Part shown: piece by piece, positions 34,695 to 43,575 of the stretch
Position numbering within the stretch: position 1 is the stretch's first letter
Layout of the letters: each line of letters starts with the position of its first letter
Assembly: GCF_023498005.1 (NCBI RefSeq)
Contig: NZ_CP097289.1
Coordinates: 3,782,001-3,846,000, forward strand
Length of the DNA: 64,000 nucleotides
Source: Streptomyces durmitorensis
GTDB lineage: Bacteria; Actinomycetota; Actinomycetes; Streptomycetales; Streptomycetaceae
Direction: 5' to 3'
Translations under genes and position numbers: made by a program
The notes under the pieces: model-generated
Databases searched by the model: none
The model's input: the letters and a program-made list of their open reading frames with translations, nothing else
What the model was told of the DNA's origin: nothing

Positions 34695-35698
34695 TTGTCG
34701 GTCTCCTTCTCGCCCGTGCCCTCGTCGTCCGCCGTCTCGCCGTTCGTCTCGTCCTTCAGCTCGGCGACGTGGCCCGTCAGCGAGATGAAGACGTCGTCCA
34801 GGGTCGGGCGGCGCAGCCCGATGTCGTCGATCTCGACGCCGCGGACGTCCAGCTCGCGGATGACCTCGGCGAGCAGCTTGGCGCCGCCGGAGACCGGGAC
34901 CGTGAGCTTGCGGGTGTGGCTCTCGACGGCGACCTCGCCCTTGCCGAGGCCGCGCAGGACCTCCGTGGCCGGGGTGATGTGCTCGCGCTCGTGCACCACG
35001 ACCTCGACGCGCTCGCCGCCGGTCTGCGCCTTGAGCTGGTCGGAGGTGCCGCGCGCGATGACCCGGCCGTGGTCGATGACGCAGATGTCGTGCGCCAGGT
35101 GGTCGGCCTCTTCGAGGTACTGGGTGGTGAGCAGCAGGGTCGTGCCGCCCGACACCAGCTCCTGGATGACCTCCCAGAGCTGCTGGCGGTTGCGCGGGTC
35201 CAGGCCCGTGGTCGGCTCGTCCATGAACATCACCGGGGGCGACACGACGAGCGCCGCCGCGAGGTCGAGGCGGCGGCGCATGCCTCCCGAATACGTCTTG
35301 GAGGGGCGGTCCGCGGCATCGGCGAGGTTGAACCGGTCGAGCAGCTCGCCCGCCCTGGCCTTCGCCTCCTTGGCCTTCATCTGGTAGAGCTGGCCGACCA
35401 TCTGGAGGTTCTCACGGCCCGTCAGATACTCGTCGACGGCGGCGAACTGGCCGGAGAGGCCGATCGAGCGCCGCACTTCGTTCGGATGCTTCAGCACGTC
35501 GACGCCCGCGACGACCGCCCGGCCGCTGTCCGGCGTCAGAAGCGTCGTCAGGCAGCGCACCGCCGTGGTCTTGCCCGCGCCGTTCGGCCCGAGAAGGCCG
35601 AGCACGGTGCCCTCGGGGACATCCAGATCGACGCCGTCCAGAGCCCTTACGTCGCCGAAGGTCTTCACGAGGCCTTCGGCGTAGATGGCGCCTGGCAT
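34691..35698 (-). CDS. ABC exporter ATPase, DrrA-like
   Basis: 335 aa. Walker A is GPNGAGKTT, the signature motif is YSGGMRRRLDLAAAL, Walker B is VMFMDEPTTGLDP, and the switch His is in LLTTQYLEEADHL. The C-terminal ~90 residues form the DrrA-type extension. Acting with the overlapping permease it should export a hydrophobic substrate. The 233-bp upstream gap contains a perfect 14-bp palindrome and two DnaA boxes; no PadR regulator gene is adjacent. Confidence 0.95.
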   Translation of the reverse strand: MPGAIYAEGLVKTFGDVRALDGVDLDVPEGTVLGLLGPNGAGKTTAVRCLTTLLTPDSGRAVVAGVDVLKHPNEVRRSIGLSGQFAAVDEYLTGRENLQMVGQLYQMKAKEAKARAGELLDRFNLADAADRPSKTYSGGMRRRLDLAAALVVSPPVMFMDEPTTGLDPRNRQQLWEVIQELVSGGTTLLLTTQYLEEADHLAHDICVIDHGRVIARGTSDQLKAQTGGERVEVVVHEREHITPATEVLRGLGKGEVAVESHTRKLTVPVSGGAKLLAEVIRELDVRGVEIDDIGLRRPTLDDVFISLTGHVAELKDETNGETADDEGTGEKETDK

Positions 35699-35794
35699 GT
35701 GAGTTCTCCCAGTGGCTTGGGTTACCTGCTACGGAAAGATTAGATTTGCCGGGTATGACGCGCTCGATGACTGGTGACGTGAGACACACCATAT

Positions 35795-35808
35795 CGCGAT
35801 GCATCGCG
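35795..35808. promoter_or_regulatory. Perfect 14-bp palindrome upstream of the DrrA-like gene
   Basis: CGCGATGCATCGCG lies 97 nt before the ATPase start, within ATATCGCGAT..ATCGCGT. Its form suggests a dimeric regulator site of the PadR/GntR kind. No regulator gene is next to it. Confidence 0.5.
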
Positions 35809-35832
35809 TCTCTCAACGGGGTTGACGAGGGC

Positions 35833-35864
35833 TGTGGACAACGGTTGGCGAAGGCTGTGGACAA
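35833..35864. promoter_or_regulatory. Two DnaA boxes
   Basis: TGTGGACAA occurs at 35833-35841 and 35856-35864, in the same orientation, 23 bp apart; the complement TTGTCCACA is the preferred Streptomyces DnaA box. They lie between ilvA (end 35932) and drrA (start 35698) within a longer repeat GGCTGTGGACAACG. Confidence 0.6.
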
Positions 35865-35931
35865 CGCAAAATAGCGGGGAACTGCGTTGCGTGCAGGCGA
35901 ATTTCGCCGCGTTCACCGCATCTGGGGGCCG

Positions 35932-37161
35932 TCAGCCGATGACGGTGTACCCCGCCTCGCGCAGAGCCGCGCCGACCTCCGCGCAGTGCGCGGGCCCCTT
36001 GGTCTCCAGGTGCAACTCCACCTCCACCTCAGTGAGTCCGAGGCGCGGATCGGTCCGCACATGGCCCACGTCCAGGACGTTGGCGTCGACCACCGACAAC
36101 ACCCCGAGGAGCGTGGCAAGCGCGCCCGGCCGGTCCGTGAGGCGCAGGCGCAGCGACAGATAGCGGCCCGCCGCCGCCATGCCGTGGCGCAGGATCCGCT
36201 GCATCAGGAGCGGGTCCACATTGCCGCCCGACAGGAGCGCGACCACCGGCCCCTCGAAGTCCCGCGGCCTGCTCAGGAGCGCCGCGACGGGGCTCGCGCC
36301 CGCGGGCTCGACGACCATCTTGGCCCGCTCCAGGCAGAGCAGCAGCGCGCTGGACAGCTCGTCCTCGGAGACGGTGACCACGTCGTCGAGCAGGTCCTCG
36401 ATGATCCGGAACGGCACGTCGCCGGGGCGCCCGACCTTGATGCCGTCGGCCATCGTCGCCGGGTTCTCGATCGACACCGGGTGCCCGGCCGCGAGCGAGG
36501 GCGGGTACGCCGCCGAGCCCGCCGCCTGCACGCCGATCACCTTGACGTCAGGGCGCAGCGTCTTGACCGCCACCGCGATGCCCGCGGCGAGCCCGCCGCC
36601 GCCGACGCCGAGGACCAGGGTGCGCAGCTCGGGGCACTGCTCCAGGATCTCCAGGCCCACCGTGCCCTGCCCCGCGATGATGTCGGGGTGGTCGAAGGGG
36701 TGGATGAACACCGCGCCCGTCTCGTGCGCGTACTCCTGCGCGGCGGCCAGCGTCTCGTCGACCACCTGACCGTGCAGCCGCACCTCCGCGCCGTACTCAC
36801 GGGTCGCCGCGACCTTGGGCAGCGGGGCGCCCACCGGCATGAAGACCGTGGACCGCACGCCGAGCAACGAGGACGCGAGGGCCACTCCCTGCGCGTGGTT
36901 GCCCGCGCTCGCCGCGACCACTCCGGCCGCGCGCTCCTCGGGGAGCAGGCCCGCGATCCGTACGTACGCACCGCGCAGTTTGAAGGAGCCCGTCCGCTGG
37001 AGGTTCTCGCACTTGAAGTGGACCGGCGCGCCCACCAGCTGCGACAGGTGCCTGCTGCCTTCCATCGCCGTCACCCTGGACACACCCGAGAGCATCTTCT
37101 GGGCACCGCGCACGTCGTCGAGGGTGACCGTCGGCAAGGAGTGAGGCGTGCGGTAGCTCAT
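35932..37161 (-). CDS. ilvA: Threonine ammonia-lyase
   Basis: 409 aa. The PLP lysine lies in TGSFKLRGA, the Gly-rich phosphate loop is GGGGLAAGIA, and SAGNHAQGVAL is typical. The last ~80 residues carry an ACT-like domain (LRLRLTDRPGALATLLGVL), the short form seen in actinobacterial threonine dehydratases. It deaminates threonine to 2-ketobutyrate for isoleucine synthesis or catabolism. The ATG lies 7 nt after GAGACT (37169-37174 on the plus strand as AGTCTC), so the mRNA may be leaderless; GGGAG further up is a weak alternative. It is divergent from marR. Confidence 0.92.
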   Translation of the reverse strand: MSYRTPHSLPTVTLDDVRGAQKMLSGVSRVTAMEGSRHLSQLVGAPVHFKCENLQRTGSFKLRGAYVRIAGLLPEERAAGVVAASAGNHAQGVALASSLLGVRSTVFMPVGAPLPKVAATREYGAEVRLHGQVVDETLAAAQEYAHETGAVFIHPFDHPDIIAGQGTVGLEILEQCPELRTLVLGVGGGGLAAGIAVAVKTLRPDVKVIGVQAAGSAAYPPSLAAGHPVSIENPATMADGIKVGRPGDVPFRIIEDLLDDVVTVSEDELSSALLLCLERAKMVVEPAGASPVAALLSRPRDFEGPVVALLSGGNVDPLLMQRILRHGMAAAGRYLSLRLRLTDRPGALATLLGVLSVVDANVLDVGHVRTDPRLGLTEVEVELHLETKGPAHCAEVGAALREAGYTVIG

Positions 37162-37306
37162 GACAGCCAGTCTCCCAGTTCACACCAGGGTCCTCCTGTG
37201 GTGACCACGTGCCGAGACTGGTTTGCGCAGCGCTGGTACGCCCCGCGTCCCGGCCGCGTACCCTGTCCCCCAACCCATCGCCCTCGCATGAAGTGAGCCC
37301 CCGGCC

Positions 37307-37810
37307 ATGCCCACAACTCCGGACATGACGACCGCCAGCGATCCCGGCCTCCTCGACACGCTGCAGCATCAGGTGGCCGTGTTCGCCCGCCGTGCGGAGC
37401 AGACGCGCCTCGGCGGCGTAGGACAGGTCCGCAACTCCATGGACCGCGCCGCATACCTGCTGCTCAACCGCCTCGACAAGGAGGGGCCGATGGGCGTGAA
37501 GGCGCTCGCGGCAAGCATGGGCATCGACTCGTCGACCGTCACCCGGCAGGTCGCCCCGCTGGTCGACACGGGCCTGGTCAAGCGCACGTCGCACCCCGAG
37601 GACGGCCGCGCCGTGGTGCTCCAGCTGTCGCCGCGCGGCGAGGCGCGCCTCAACGAAGTGCGGTCCTCGCGGCGTGACCTCATGGCCGAGTTGACGGGTG
37701 ACTGGTCCCCGGAGGAGCGCGAAAGCTTCTGCACGCTCCTCACGCGCTTCAATTCAGCGCTCTCCGCCCGCCAGACGTCGCAGGCGGCTCCCGAGGCGCC
37801 CGCTTCTTGA
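37307..37810 (+). CDS. MarR family transcriptional regulator
   Basis: 167 aa. The winged helix is typical: VKALAASMGIDSSTVTRQVAPL is followed by the wing TSHPEDGRAVVLQLSPRG. MarR dimers respond to phenolic or other small ligands and often control adjacent genes, here perhaps the divergent ilvA region. No ribosome site is visible before the ATG. The 3' end, including the stop codon, is duplicated just downstream as a 24-bp repeat. Confidence 0.9.
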   Translation: MPTTPDMTTASDPGLLDTLQHQVAVFARRAEQTRLGGVGQVRNSMDRAAYLLLNRLDKEGPMGVKALAASMGIDSSTVTRQVAPLVDTGLVKRTSHPEDGRAVVLQLSPRGEARLNEVRSSRRDLMAELTGDWSPEERESFCTLLTRFNSALSARQTSQAAPEAPAS

Positions 37811-37852
37811 GCCCGGCGGCTCTGCAGACTCCCGAGGCGCCCGCTTCCTGAG
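37788..37852 (+). repeat. 24-bp direct repeat at the end of marR
   Basis: Copies at 37788-37811 and 37829-37852, 23 of 24 bases identical (CTCCCGAGGCGCCCGCTTC core). The first copy contains the marR stop codon. Confidence 0.75.
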
Positions 37853-37955
37853 GTTCTGGGGCCGAAGGCTCCGCGGGCGCATGCCTCTTGACCTCGGCCG
37901 TGTGCCTGGCCTCATATGAGACCGGGGGCCCGTCCCCCTCCAGGCGGGAGGCGCG

Positions 37956-38438
37956 GTGCGCGGACGGCAGGCGTCGGTGAACGCCCGCCGGGCCCGGGAG
38001 TTCGAGGCGTTCGTCGCGGGCGCGGCAGGGCGGCTGCTGCATGCCGCCACGCTGCTCACCACGGAGCCGCCGGACGCCAACCCACGCGCGCGTGCCCTGC
38101 TGACCGGGTCCCTGGCCCACTCGTACGCGGCCTGGGACCGGATGCGCGGCGAGGATCCCTACGACCGCACCCGCCAGCAGCTGGCCATCCGCTTCGCGCG
38201 CGGGGCCTGGCGGCGGCACCGGAGCCACGGCGGCGTCCTGGCCCGGCTCACGCCCCAGGAGCGGCTGATTCTCGTGCTGCGGCTGTACGAGGGCGTCGCC
38301 GAGGAACAGACGGCGGCGCTGCTCGGCCTGCCCGCCGACCGGGTGGGGGCGATCTGCGCCCGCGCGATGGAGACGGTCCTGCACCCGCCGCGCGGCCCGG
38401 CGCCGCCGCGTCCCCTGAGGGAGGCGGCCCCGTCATGA
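37956..38438 (+). CDS. ECF-like sigma factor, region 4 clear, region 2 degenerate
   Basis: 160 aa from a GTG with GGGAGG upstream. Residues about 95-145 form a sigma-70 region 4 helix-turn-helix (LTPQERLILVLRLYEGV, then TAALLGLPADRVGAI). The N-terminal half has the length of a region 2 (FEAFVAGAAGRLLHAATLL) but lacks a clear -10 recognition motif. The start of the next gene overlaps the stop by 4 nt, and that product is a small membrane protein, the arrangement of a sigma/anti-sigma-like pair. It may be a divergent or non-canonical sigma factor. Confidence 0.75.
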   Translation: MRGRQASVNARRAREFEAFVAGAAGRLLHAATLLTTEPPDANPRARALLTGSLAHSYAAWDRMRGEDPYDRTRQQLAIRFARGAWRRHRSHGGVLARLTPQERLILVLRLYEGVAEEQTAALLGLPADRVGAICARAMETVLHPPRGPAPPRPLREAAPS

Positions 38439-38689
38439 ACCAGTTCGACCGCAAGGAGAACGCGGTCCGCCGCCTCCTCGACGACGGCACGCCCCCCTCG
38501 GTCCCGCCCGACCTCTACGAGGAAGCGGTCCGCCGCGGCGGCCGCATGCTGCGCCGCAGAAGGGCGCTGCGCCGGCTGCTGTGGCTCCTGCTGCTCGTGG
38601 CGGCGATCGCCTTCGTGGTCTGGGCGTCGGTCGAGCAGCCGTGGGTGGAGCCGCCTTCGGAGACGACTCCACCCCTCACCGGCTGGTGA
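38435..38689 (+). CDS. Small membrane protein coupled to the sigma-like gene
   Basis: 84 aa, ATG overlapping the upstream TGA. About 45 cytoplasmic residues, including an Arg-rich run (RMLRRRRALRR), precede one membrane helix (LLWLLLLVAAIAFVVWA) and a short Pro-rich outer tail. There is no zinc-binding anti-sigma motif. Its position suggests it holds or modulates the sigma-like protein at the membrane; this is inference. It ends 16 nt from the convergent metB. Confidence 0.7.
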   Translation: MNQFDRKENAVRRLLDDGTPPSVPPDLYEEAVRRGGRMLRRRRALRRLLWLLLLVAAIAFVVWASVEQPWVEPPSETTPPLTGW

Positions 38690-38705
38690 CCGGGCGCAGG
38701 TGTGC

Positions 38706-39860
38706 CTAGCCCAGCGCCTGCTGAAGATCCGCCAGCAGGTCGTCCGCGGACTCGATGCCCACGGAGAGCCGCACCAGGTCCGCCGGGACCTCCAGCGCCG
38801 AGCCCACCACGGAGGCGTGCGTCATCCGCCCCGGGTGCTCGATCAGGGACTCCACGCCGCCGAGCGACTCCCCCAGGGTGAACAGCTTCGCGCGGTCGCA
38901 GACGGCTACCGCCGCCTCCTCGCCCCCGGTGACCTGGAAGGACACCATCCCGCCGAACGCCTTCATCTGCTTGGCCGCGGTCTCGTGACCGGGGTGCTCC
39001 GGAAGCCCGGGATAGAGAACACGCGTCACGCGCGCGTGCCGCGTCAGCATCTCGGCGACCTTCGTCGCGTTCTCGCTGTGCCGGTCCATCCGGACGGCCA
39101 GCGTCTTGATGCCGCGAAGGACCAGCCACGCGTCGAAGGGGCCGGCCACCGCGCCCATCGCGTTCTGGTGGTACGCCAACTCCTCGCCCAGCTCGGCGTC
39201 GTTGACGACCAGCGCGCCGCCCACGACGTCCGAGTGCCCGCCCATGTACTTCGTCAGGGAGTGCACGACGACGTCCGCGCCGAGCGCGAGGGGCTGCTGG
39301 AGGTAGGGGCTCGCGAAGGTGTTGTCGACGACGAGGCGGGCCCCCGCCGCCTTGGCGACCTGGGCGACGGCAGCGATGTCGGTGATGCCGAGCAGCGGGT
39401 TGGAGGGGGTCTCCACCCAGATCGCCTTCGTACGGTCGGTCACCGCGGCCCGTACCGCCGCCGGGTCGGAGGTGTCGGCGACCGACCACTCGACGCCCCA
39501 CCGCGAGACGACCTTCGCGAAGAGCCGGAACGTGCCGCCGTACGCGTCGTTCGGGATGACCACGTGGTCGCCGGGAGCGAGCAGCGTACGCAGCAGGCAG
39601 TCCTCGGCTGCGAGGCCCGACGCGAAGGCGAGCCCGCGGCTGCCGCCCTCCAGCGCGGCCAGGTTCTCCTCCAGGGCGGTGCGGGTGGGGTTGGCGCTGC
39701 GGCTGTATTCGTAGCCGCCGCGCAGCCCGCCGACGCCGTCCTGCTTGTACGTCGACACCTGGTAGATCGGCGGGACGACCGCGCCGGTGAGCGGGTCGGC
39801 GGTGTTGCCCGCGTGGATCGCGACGGTCTCGAAACTCTGGCTCCTGAACGTGTCACTCAT
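38706..39860 (-). CDS. metB: Cystathionine gamma-synthase/lyase family enzyme
   Basis: 384 aa, Cys/Met metabolism PLP family. The Lys is in VHSLTKYMGGHSD; other motifs are YSRSANPTRTALEENLAALEG and TPSNPLLGITDI. Actinobacterial members of this group are usually called MetB and form cystathionine from activated homoserine and cysteine; gamma-lyase activity is also possible. The open frame has 20 more codons upstream, but TAGGCT (39869-39874, minus strand) lies 8 nt before this ATG, so a leaderless start at MSDTFRS is preferred. Confidence 0.9.
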   Translation of the reverse strand: MSDTFRSQSFETVAIHAGNTADPLTGAVVPPIYQVSTYKQDGVGGLRGGYEYSRSANPTRTALEENLAALEGGSRGLAFASGLAAEDCLLRTLLAPGDHVVIPNDAYGGTFRLFAKVVSRWGVEWSVADTSDPAAVRAAVTDRTKAIWVETPSNPLLGITDIAAVAQVAKAAGARLVVDNTFASPYLQQPLALGADVVVHSLTKYMGGHSDVVGGALVVNDAELGEELAYHQNAMGAVAGPFDAWLVLRGIKTLAVRMDRHSENATKVAEMLTRHARVTRVLYPGLPEHPGHETAAKQMKAFGGMVSFQVTGGEEAAVAVCDRAKLFTLGESLGGVESLIEHPGRMTHASVVGSALEVPADLVRLSVGIESADDLLADLQQALG

Positions 39861-39949
39861 GTGGCCAGAGCCTAGTCCTGGACGGGGAGAGGGCTGACGA
39901 GTTCGAGACGGGTTCGCCAAGTGTCAGACCCGTCTGGTTCGCTTGAGTC

Positions 39950-41068
39950 ATGGAGATTCTCTGGGCGCTGATGGCAGTGATCATGATTGGGGCGGTTCTT
40001 GGCCCGTTCCTGCTGCGCAGGCGCGGCGGAATCCGCCAGGTCGCCCCCGGTTCACCGGACGCCGCGGACCCGGCGAACTACGGCTTCGCGCGTCAGGAGG
40101 AGCTGGACATCCGCATGCCGGGGCCGGATCACGACCTCATGGACGTCCTTGACGTGGTCCAGCAGTCGCAGAGCTGGAAGGCGGCGTCGCAGCTGCTCGC
40201 GGGCACCGAGGTGCACGGCGAGGTGCGCTGGCAGCGTGTGCAGGCGTTCGCGGGCGCGGCTTCCCTGGAGCTGCAGCGGCGTCCCGGCGGGGTCAGCGAC
40301 CAGCCCGGCGGGCAGTGGCTGCGGGTGTGGCGTGCCGAGGCGCCCAAGGACGCGGGCGGCGCGGCCGTGCACGCGGAGTTCCTGGTCCAGCAGGCCTGGC
40401 GGTCGTCGCAGTCCGGGACGGACGAGTTCCGGATCATCCTGGAGGAGGCGAAGGAGGCGTGCGCGCAGGCGGCGCTGCTCTCCCCCGGTGACCCCGTCCC
40501 GTACATCATCGAGCTCTCCATCGCCCGCGGTCTCGCGTACCCGCGCGAGGAGTTCGAGCAGCTGTGGCTGAAGATCCTGGACCGCGCGCCCGCGCACATG
40601 GGGGCGCACCTGGCGGCCTTGCACTACTGGTGCGAGAAGTGGCACGGCTCGCGTGACCTCGCGCACGACTTCGCGGAGGCCGCGGCGGCCCGCGCCCCCA
40701 AGGGCTCGCTCCTCTCCGCGCTCCCGCTCTTCGCGGTGTACGAGCACCTGCCCGAGGTGAATCTCGTCCGTGGTTTCTACGAGAGCGAGGTCGTCACGAA
40801 GGCGGTCGAGGGCGCGCTCTACGCGGTGCACTCGGCCCGTCCGGACGACCCGATGCTGGCGCACGTCCGGCACCTGCTGATCTTCTTCCTGGTCCGCAGC
40901 GAGCGCTGGGCGGAGGCGATGAACCAGCTGATCCACGTGGACGGCCACGTGGGCGCCCTGCCCTGGACGGTGTCCTCCGACCCGGCCGCGGACTACGCGG
41001 TGTACCGCGCGCTCGCGGTCGCGGGGTACGAGGCGAACGGCGGCAGCCCGGCGACGCTGTCGCACTGA
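39950..41068 (+). CDS. Single-pass membrane protein with TPR-like helical domain
   Basis: 372 aa. An N-terminal membrane helix (residues 2-22, [21 protein letters not shown]) anchors a large cytoplasmic helical domain. Helix pairs such as [15 protein letters not shown] repeats ([37 protein letters not shown]) look TPR- or SEL1-like. There is no catalytic motif. I do not recognise a named family. It is divergent from metB and lies upstream of msrA with a 102-bp gap. Confidence 0.75.
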   Translation: MEILWALMAVIMIGAVLGPFLLRRRGGIRQVAPGSPDAADPANYGFARQEELDIRMPGPDHDLMDVLDVVQQSQSWKAASQLLAGTEVHGEVRWQRVQAFAGAASLELQRRPGGVSDQPGGQWLRVWRAEAPKDAGGAAVHAEFLVQQAWRSSQSGTDEFRIILEEAKEACAQAALLSPGDPVPYIIELSIARGLAYPREEFEQLWLKILDRAPAHMGAHLAALHYWCEKWHGSRDLAHDFAEAAAARAPKGSLLSALPLFAVYEHLPEVNLVRGFYESEVVTKAVEGALYAVHSARPDDPMLAHVRHLLIFFLVRSERWAEAMNQLIHVDGHVGALPWTVSSDPAADYAVYRALAVAGYEANGGSPATLSH

Positions 41069-41170
41069 GACGGCTCTCGGCCACCGGAGCCGAGGAATGC
41101 GGCTTCCGTCGCACACGTTGACGTAAGGGCCGCACGACTGCGACCCACCCCGCTCCAGGAGGACAGCCCG

Positions 41171-41878
41171 ATGCTCTTCGGCCGCACGCCCGAGCTCCCC
41201 ACCCCCGAGCAGGCCCTGAAGGGCCGCGCGACCCCCGAATTCGAGGTCCCGTCCCGCCACACGGTCCTCGGCAACCCTCTCCTCGGCCCGTACCCCGACG
41301 GCCTGGAGATCGCGGACTTCGGGCTCGGCTGCTTCTGGGGGGCGGAGCGCAAGTTCTGGCAGACGGAGGGCGTCTGGACGACGTACGTCGGCTACCAGGG
41401 CGGCTACACGGAGAACCCTTCCTACGAGGAGGTCTGCTCGGGCCTGACGGGCCACACGGAGGCGGTCCGCGTGGTCTTCGACCCCACCCGCGTCTCGTAC
41501 GCCACGCTCCTGAAGCTCTTCTGGGAGTCGCACAACCCCACGCAGGGCTTCCGCCAGGGCAACGACGTGGGCACGCAGTACCGCTCGGCGATCTACACCC
41601 ACTCCGCCGACCAGGAGGCGGCCGCGGTGGCGTCACGCGACGCGTACCAGCAGGTGCTCACGTCGGCGAGGCACGGCGAGATCACGACCACAATCCTCCC
41701 GGCGGCACCCCGCCCCTTCTGGCCCGCCGAGGGATATCACCAGCAGTACTTGGACAAAAACCCTGACGGCTACTGCGGAATCGGCGGCACGGGCCTGCAG
41801 CTGGACAGCCCTTCGGAGACGAACTGGGGGCGGGCCTGCCCGACGGGGATCGCTCCTGCACCGGAAGCAAACAAGTAG
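41171..41878 (+). CDS. msrA: Peptide methionine (S)-sulfoxide reductase
   Basis: 235 aa, slightly long for MsrA owing to a ~45-residue N-terminal extension. The active-site motif GCFWGAE is present with catalytic Cys, and the Glu/Asp-Tyr substrate residues follow in the [18 protein letters not shown] region (first Cys of resolution possible). Met-S-sulfoxide in oxidised proteins is reduced at the expense of thioredoxin. AGGAGG precedes the ATG. It is convergent with the hydrolase at 41906. Confidence 0.96.
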   Translation: MLFGRTPELPTPEQALKGRATPEFEVPSRHTVLGNPLLGPYPDGLEIADFGLGCFWGAERKFWQTEGVWTTYVGYQGGYTENPSYEEVCSGLTGHTEAVRVVFDPTRVSYATLLKLFWESHNPTQGFRQGNDVGTQYRSAIYTHSADQEAAAVASRDAYQQVLTSARHGEITTTILPAAPRPFWPAEGYHQQYLDKNPDGYCGIGGTGLQLDSPSETNWGRACPTGIAPAPEANK

Positions 41879-41905
41879 GCGGCAGGACTCGCGCACCGGA
41901 GCCCA

Positions 41906-42844
41906 TCACTTGCTGTCCAGCCGCCCCAGCGTGTGGGCGTCGGCGAGGACGGACCGGGCCAGCTGCCAGTCGGTGTGGTCGATGCCGGTGATGTGGCGCA
42001 GGTAGGCGAGGGTGACCTGCTGGACGAGGGCGACGCGGCTGGGGTCCTCGTCGGTGGTCTCTGCTGCCCGGTAGCCGGAGATGCCGCCGAGGAAGTGCTC
42101 GCCGCCGTAGACGGTGAGCAGGCTCTTGTTGCCGCGGCTGAGGGTGTAGGGGTCGCTTGTCCAGGCGGGTCCTCGGGTGGTGAGCGGGAGGTCGTCCTTG
42201 TCGCCGGCGACCACCAATCCGGGGGCGGTGATGTGGGAGAAGTCCTGGTCGCGGAGCCAGGGAAGGTTCTCGTGGGCGAAGGGGGTCAGTTCGTCGCCGC
42301 CCTTGCCGGCCGTGGCCAGCTGGATGCTGGCCATGACCCGGGAGTCGGACAGGTCGTCGGCGGTGCCGGTCTGAGGGTCGGTGACGCGCAGACCTACCAG
42401 GATGCCCGCGGTCTGGCCTCCGAAGGAGTGGCCCGCTGCGACGATGCGGCTGTGGTCGACCCGGCCGGAGAGGCCGGGCAAGGATGCCTCCAGCGGCTTG
42501 AGCTCATCCAGGATGCGCTTCATGTCGTGCAGGCGGTAGCGCCACAGGTGGGGCCTGCGGGAGTCGTCTGCGGCGATGGCGACCCGCTTGGAGTCGAGGT
42601 GCGTGGCTTGGATCACCACGAAGCCATGAGAGGCCCAGTGGTCGACCAGCGGTGCGTAGCCGTCCAGGTCGGAGCCGAATCCGTGTGCGAAGAGCACGAT
42701 CGGCAGGCGTGTGCCAGTGAGCGGTGCGGACACGCGTACGTGCAGGTCCTGGCCGCGCTGGGGGGCGGGCAGCACGATCGGCTTGACCGTCACGGTCGGC
42801 GTGGGAGCGGGGCCGGTGAGGCCGGTCATCTGGTGAGTGGTCAT
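41906..42844 (-). CDS. Alpha/beta hydrolase, chlorophyllase/dienelactone-hydrolase-like
   Basis: 312 aa from the ATG of MTTHQMTG. The nucleophile elbow is GHSFGGQ (Ser in GxSxG), the oxyanion HGFGSDLDG lies about 80 residues earlier, and the C-terminal His is in YGGEHFLGG. The fold matches secreted-type and cytosolic PET hydrolase/chlorophyllase-like enzymes acting on esters; no signal peptide is visible, so it should be cytoplasmic. It is divergent from the MerR gene, with a 16-bp dyad in the shared promoter gap, and so is probably the MerR target. Confidence 0.85.
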   Translation of the reverse strand: MTTHQMTGLTGPAPTPTVTVKPIVLPAPQRGQDLHVRVSAPLTGTRLPIVLFAHGFGSDLDGYAPLVDHWASHGFVVIQATHLDSKRVAIAADDSRRPHLWRYRLHDMKRILDELKPLEASLPGLSGRVDHSRIVAAGHSFGGQTAGILVGLRVTDPQTGTADDLSDSRVMASIQLATAGKGGDELTPFAHENLPWLRDQDFSHITAPGLVVAGDKDDLPLTTRGPAWTSDPYTLSRGNKSLLTVYGGEHFLGGISGYRAAETTDEDPSRVALVQQVTLAYLRHITGIDHTDWQLARSVLADAHTLGRLDSK

Positions 42845-42976
42845 GTGCGTGCTTCTTTCCGGCGTGGTGCGGGTGGCGGGTGGCGGGTCAGGTGATCTTG
42901 AGGCTGAGGATGCGTCCGGCATTAATTCGTGACGTACCGGGCAAAAACCCTGCGGCCATGTCAGCTACGCTAAAAG

Positions 42977-42992
42977 TTGACGTCGACGTCAA
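42977..42992. promoter_or_regulatory. Perfect 16-bp dyad between the hydrolase and merR
   Basis: TTGACGTC-GACGTCAA. The dyad contains TTGACG in both orientations, so it can provide -35 elements to both genes. On the minus strand, TTGACG is followed after 19 bp by TAGCTG, the long spacer typical of MerR-activated promoters. Confidence 0.6.
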
Positions 42993-43030
42993 AGGCAAGT
43001 CGTCATGGCGTAGATCACATGGAGCTCGGA

Positions 43031-43477
43031 ATGCGCATTGGGGAACTCGCCCGCCGTACAGGCGTCACCACCCGGGCCCTGCGGTACTACGAGGAGCAGA
43101 ACCTGCTCACCGCCGAGCGCAGCAACACCGGCCAGCGCCACTACCCGGAAAGCGCGGTCGCCCGGATCCTCCTGGTCCGGGAGCTGTTCACCGCCGGCCT
43201 GTCGAGCAAGATCATCGCCGAGCTCACACCCTGCGTCATCGACGGCAAGGCCACACCGCAACTCCTCGACCGCCTGGCTGTGGAGCGCGGTCACATCGAC
43301 CAGCACATCACCGATCTCACACACACCCGGGACAGGCTCGACCAGGTCATCGCCAGCGCCTCCGCATCCATGGACACGGGAACCCCCTGCCGGCCCGGCC
43401 CGGCATCGACCGCTCCGGCGCAGGTCAGCGGCGCTCACCTCCGTGGTGTTCAAGACGCTCGGGAAGGCGGGGGATGA
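43031..43477 (+). CDS. MerR family transcriptional regulator
   Basis: 148 aa from the ATG of MRIGELARRTGV, chosen because GGAG lies 6 nt upstream; an ATG four codons earlier is possible. The MerR HTH and wing are classic (TTRALRYYEEQNLLTAERS, RHYPESAVARILLVRELF), followed by a dimerisation coiled coil to about residue 115. No Cys cluster for metal is present, so an organic ligand or redox signal is more likely. The divergent alpha/beta hydrolase is the likely target through the 16-bp dyad. Confidence 0.9.
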   Translation: MRIGELARRTGVTTRALRYYEEQNLLTAERSNTGQRHYPESAVARILLVRELFTAGLSSKIIAELTPCVIDGKATPQLLDRLAVERGHIDQHITDLTHTRDRLDQVIASASASMDTGTPCRPGPASTAPAQVSGAHLRGVQDAREGGG

Positions 43478-43575
43478 CGCACTAGCCGCTTGCTTCGCCG
43501 TTCTCCAGGTACCGGGCCTTCTGGTCTGTGAGCACAATCAAGGCCTGCGCAGCACGGCGGCGAGGTCCCGACGCG

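Noticed and set aside
43478..43575. Possible transposase or TetR remnant between merR and the lipoprotein gene
   Set aside because: Short protein-like runs appear in two frames (for example ALIVLTDQKARYLENGEA on the minus strand), but nothing long enough to assign a family.
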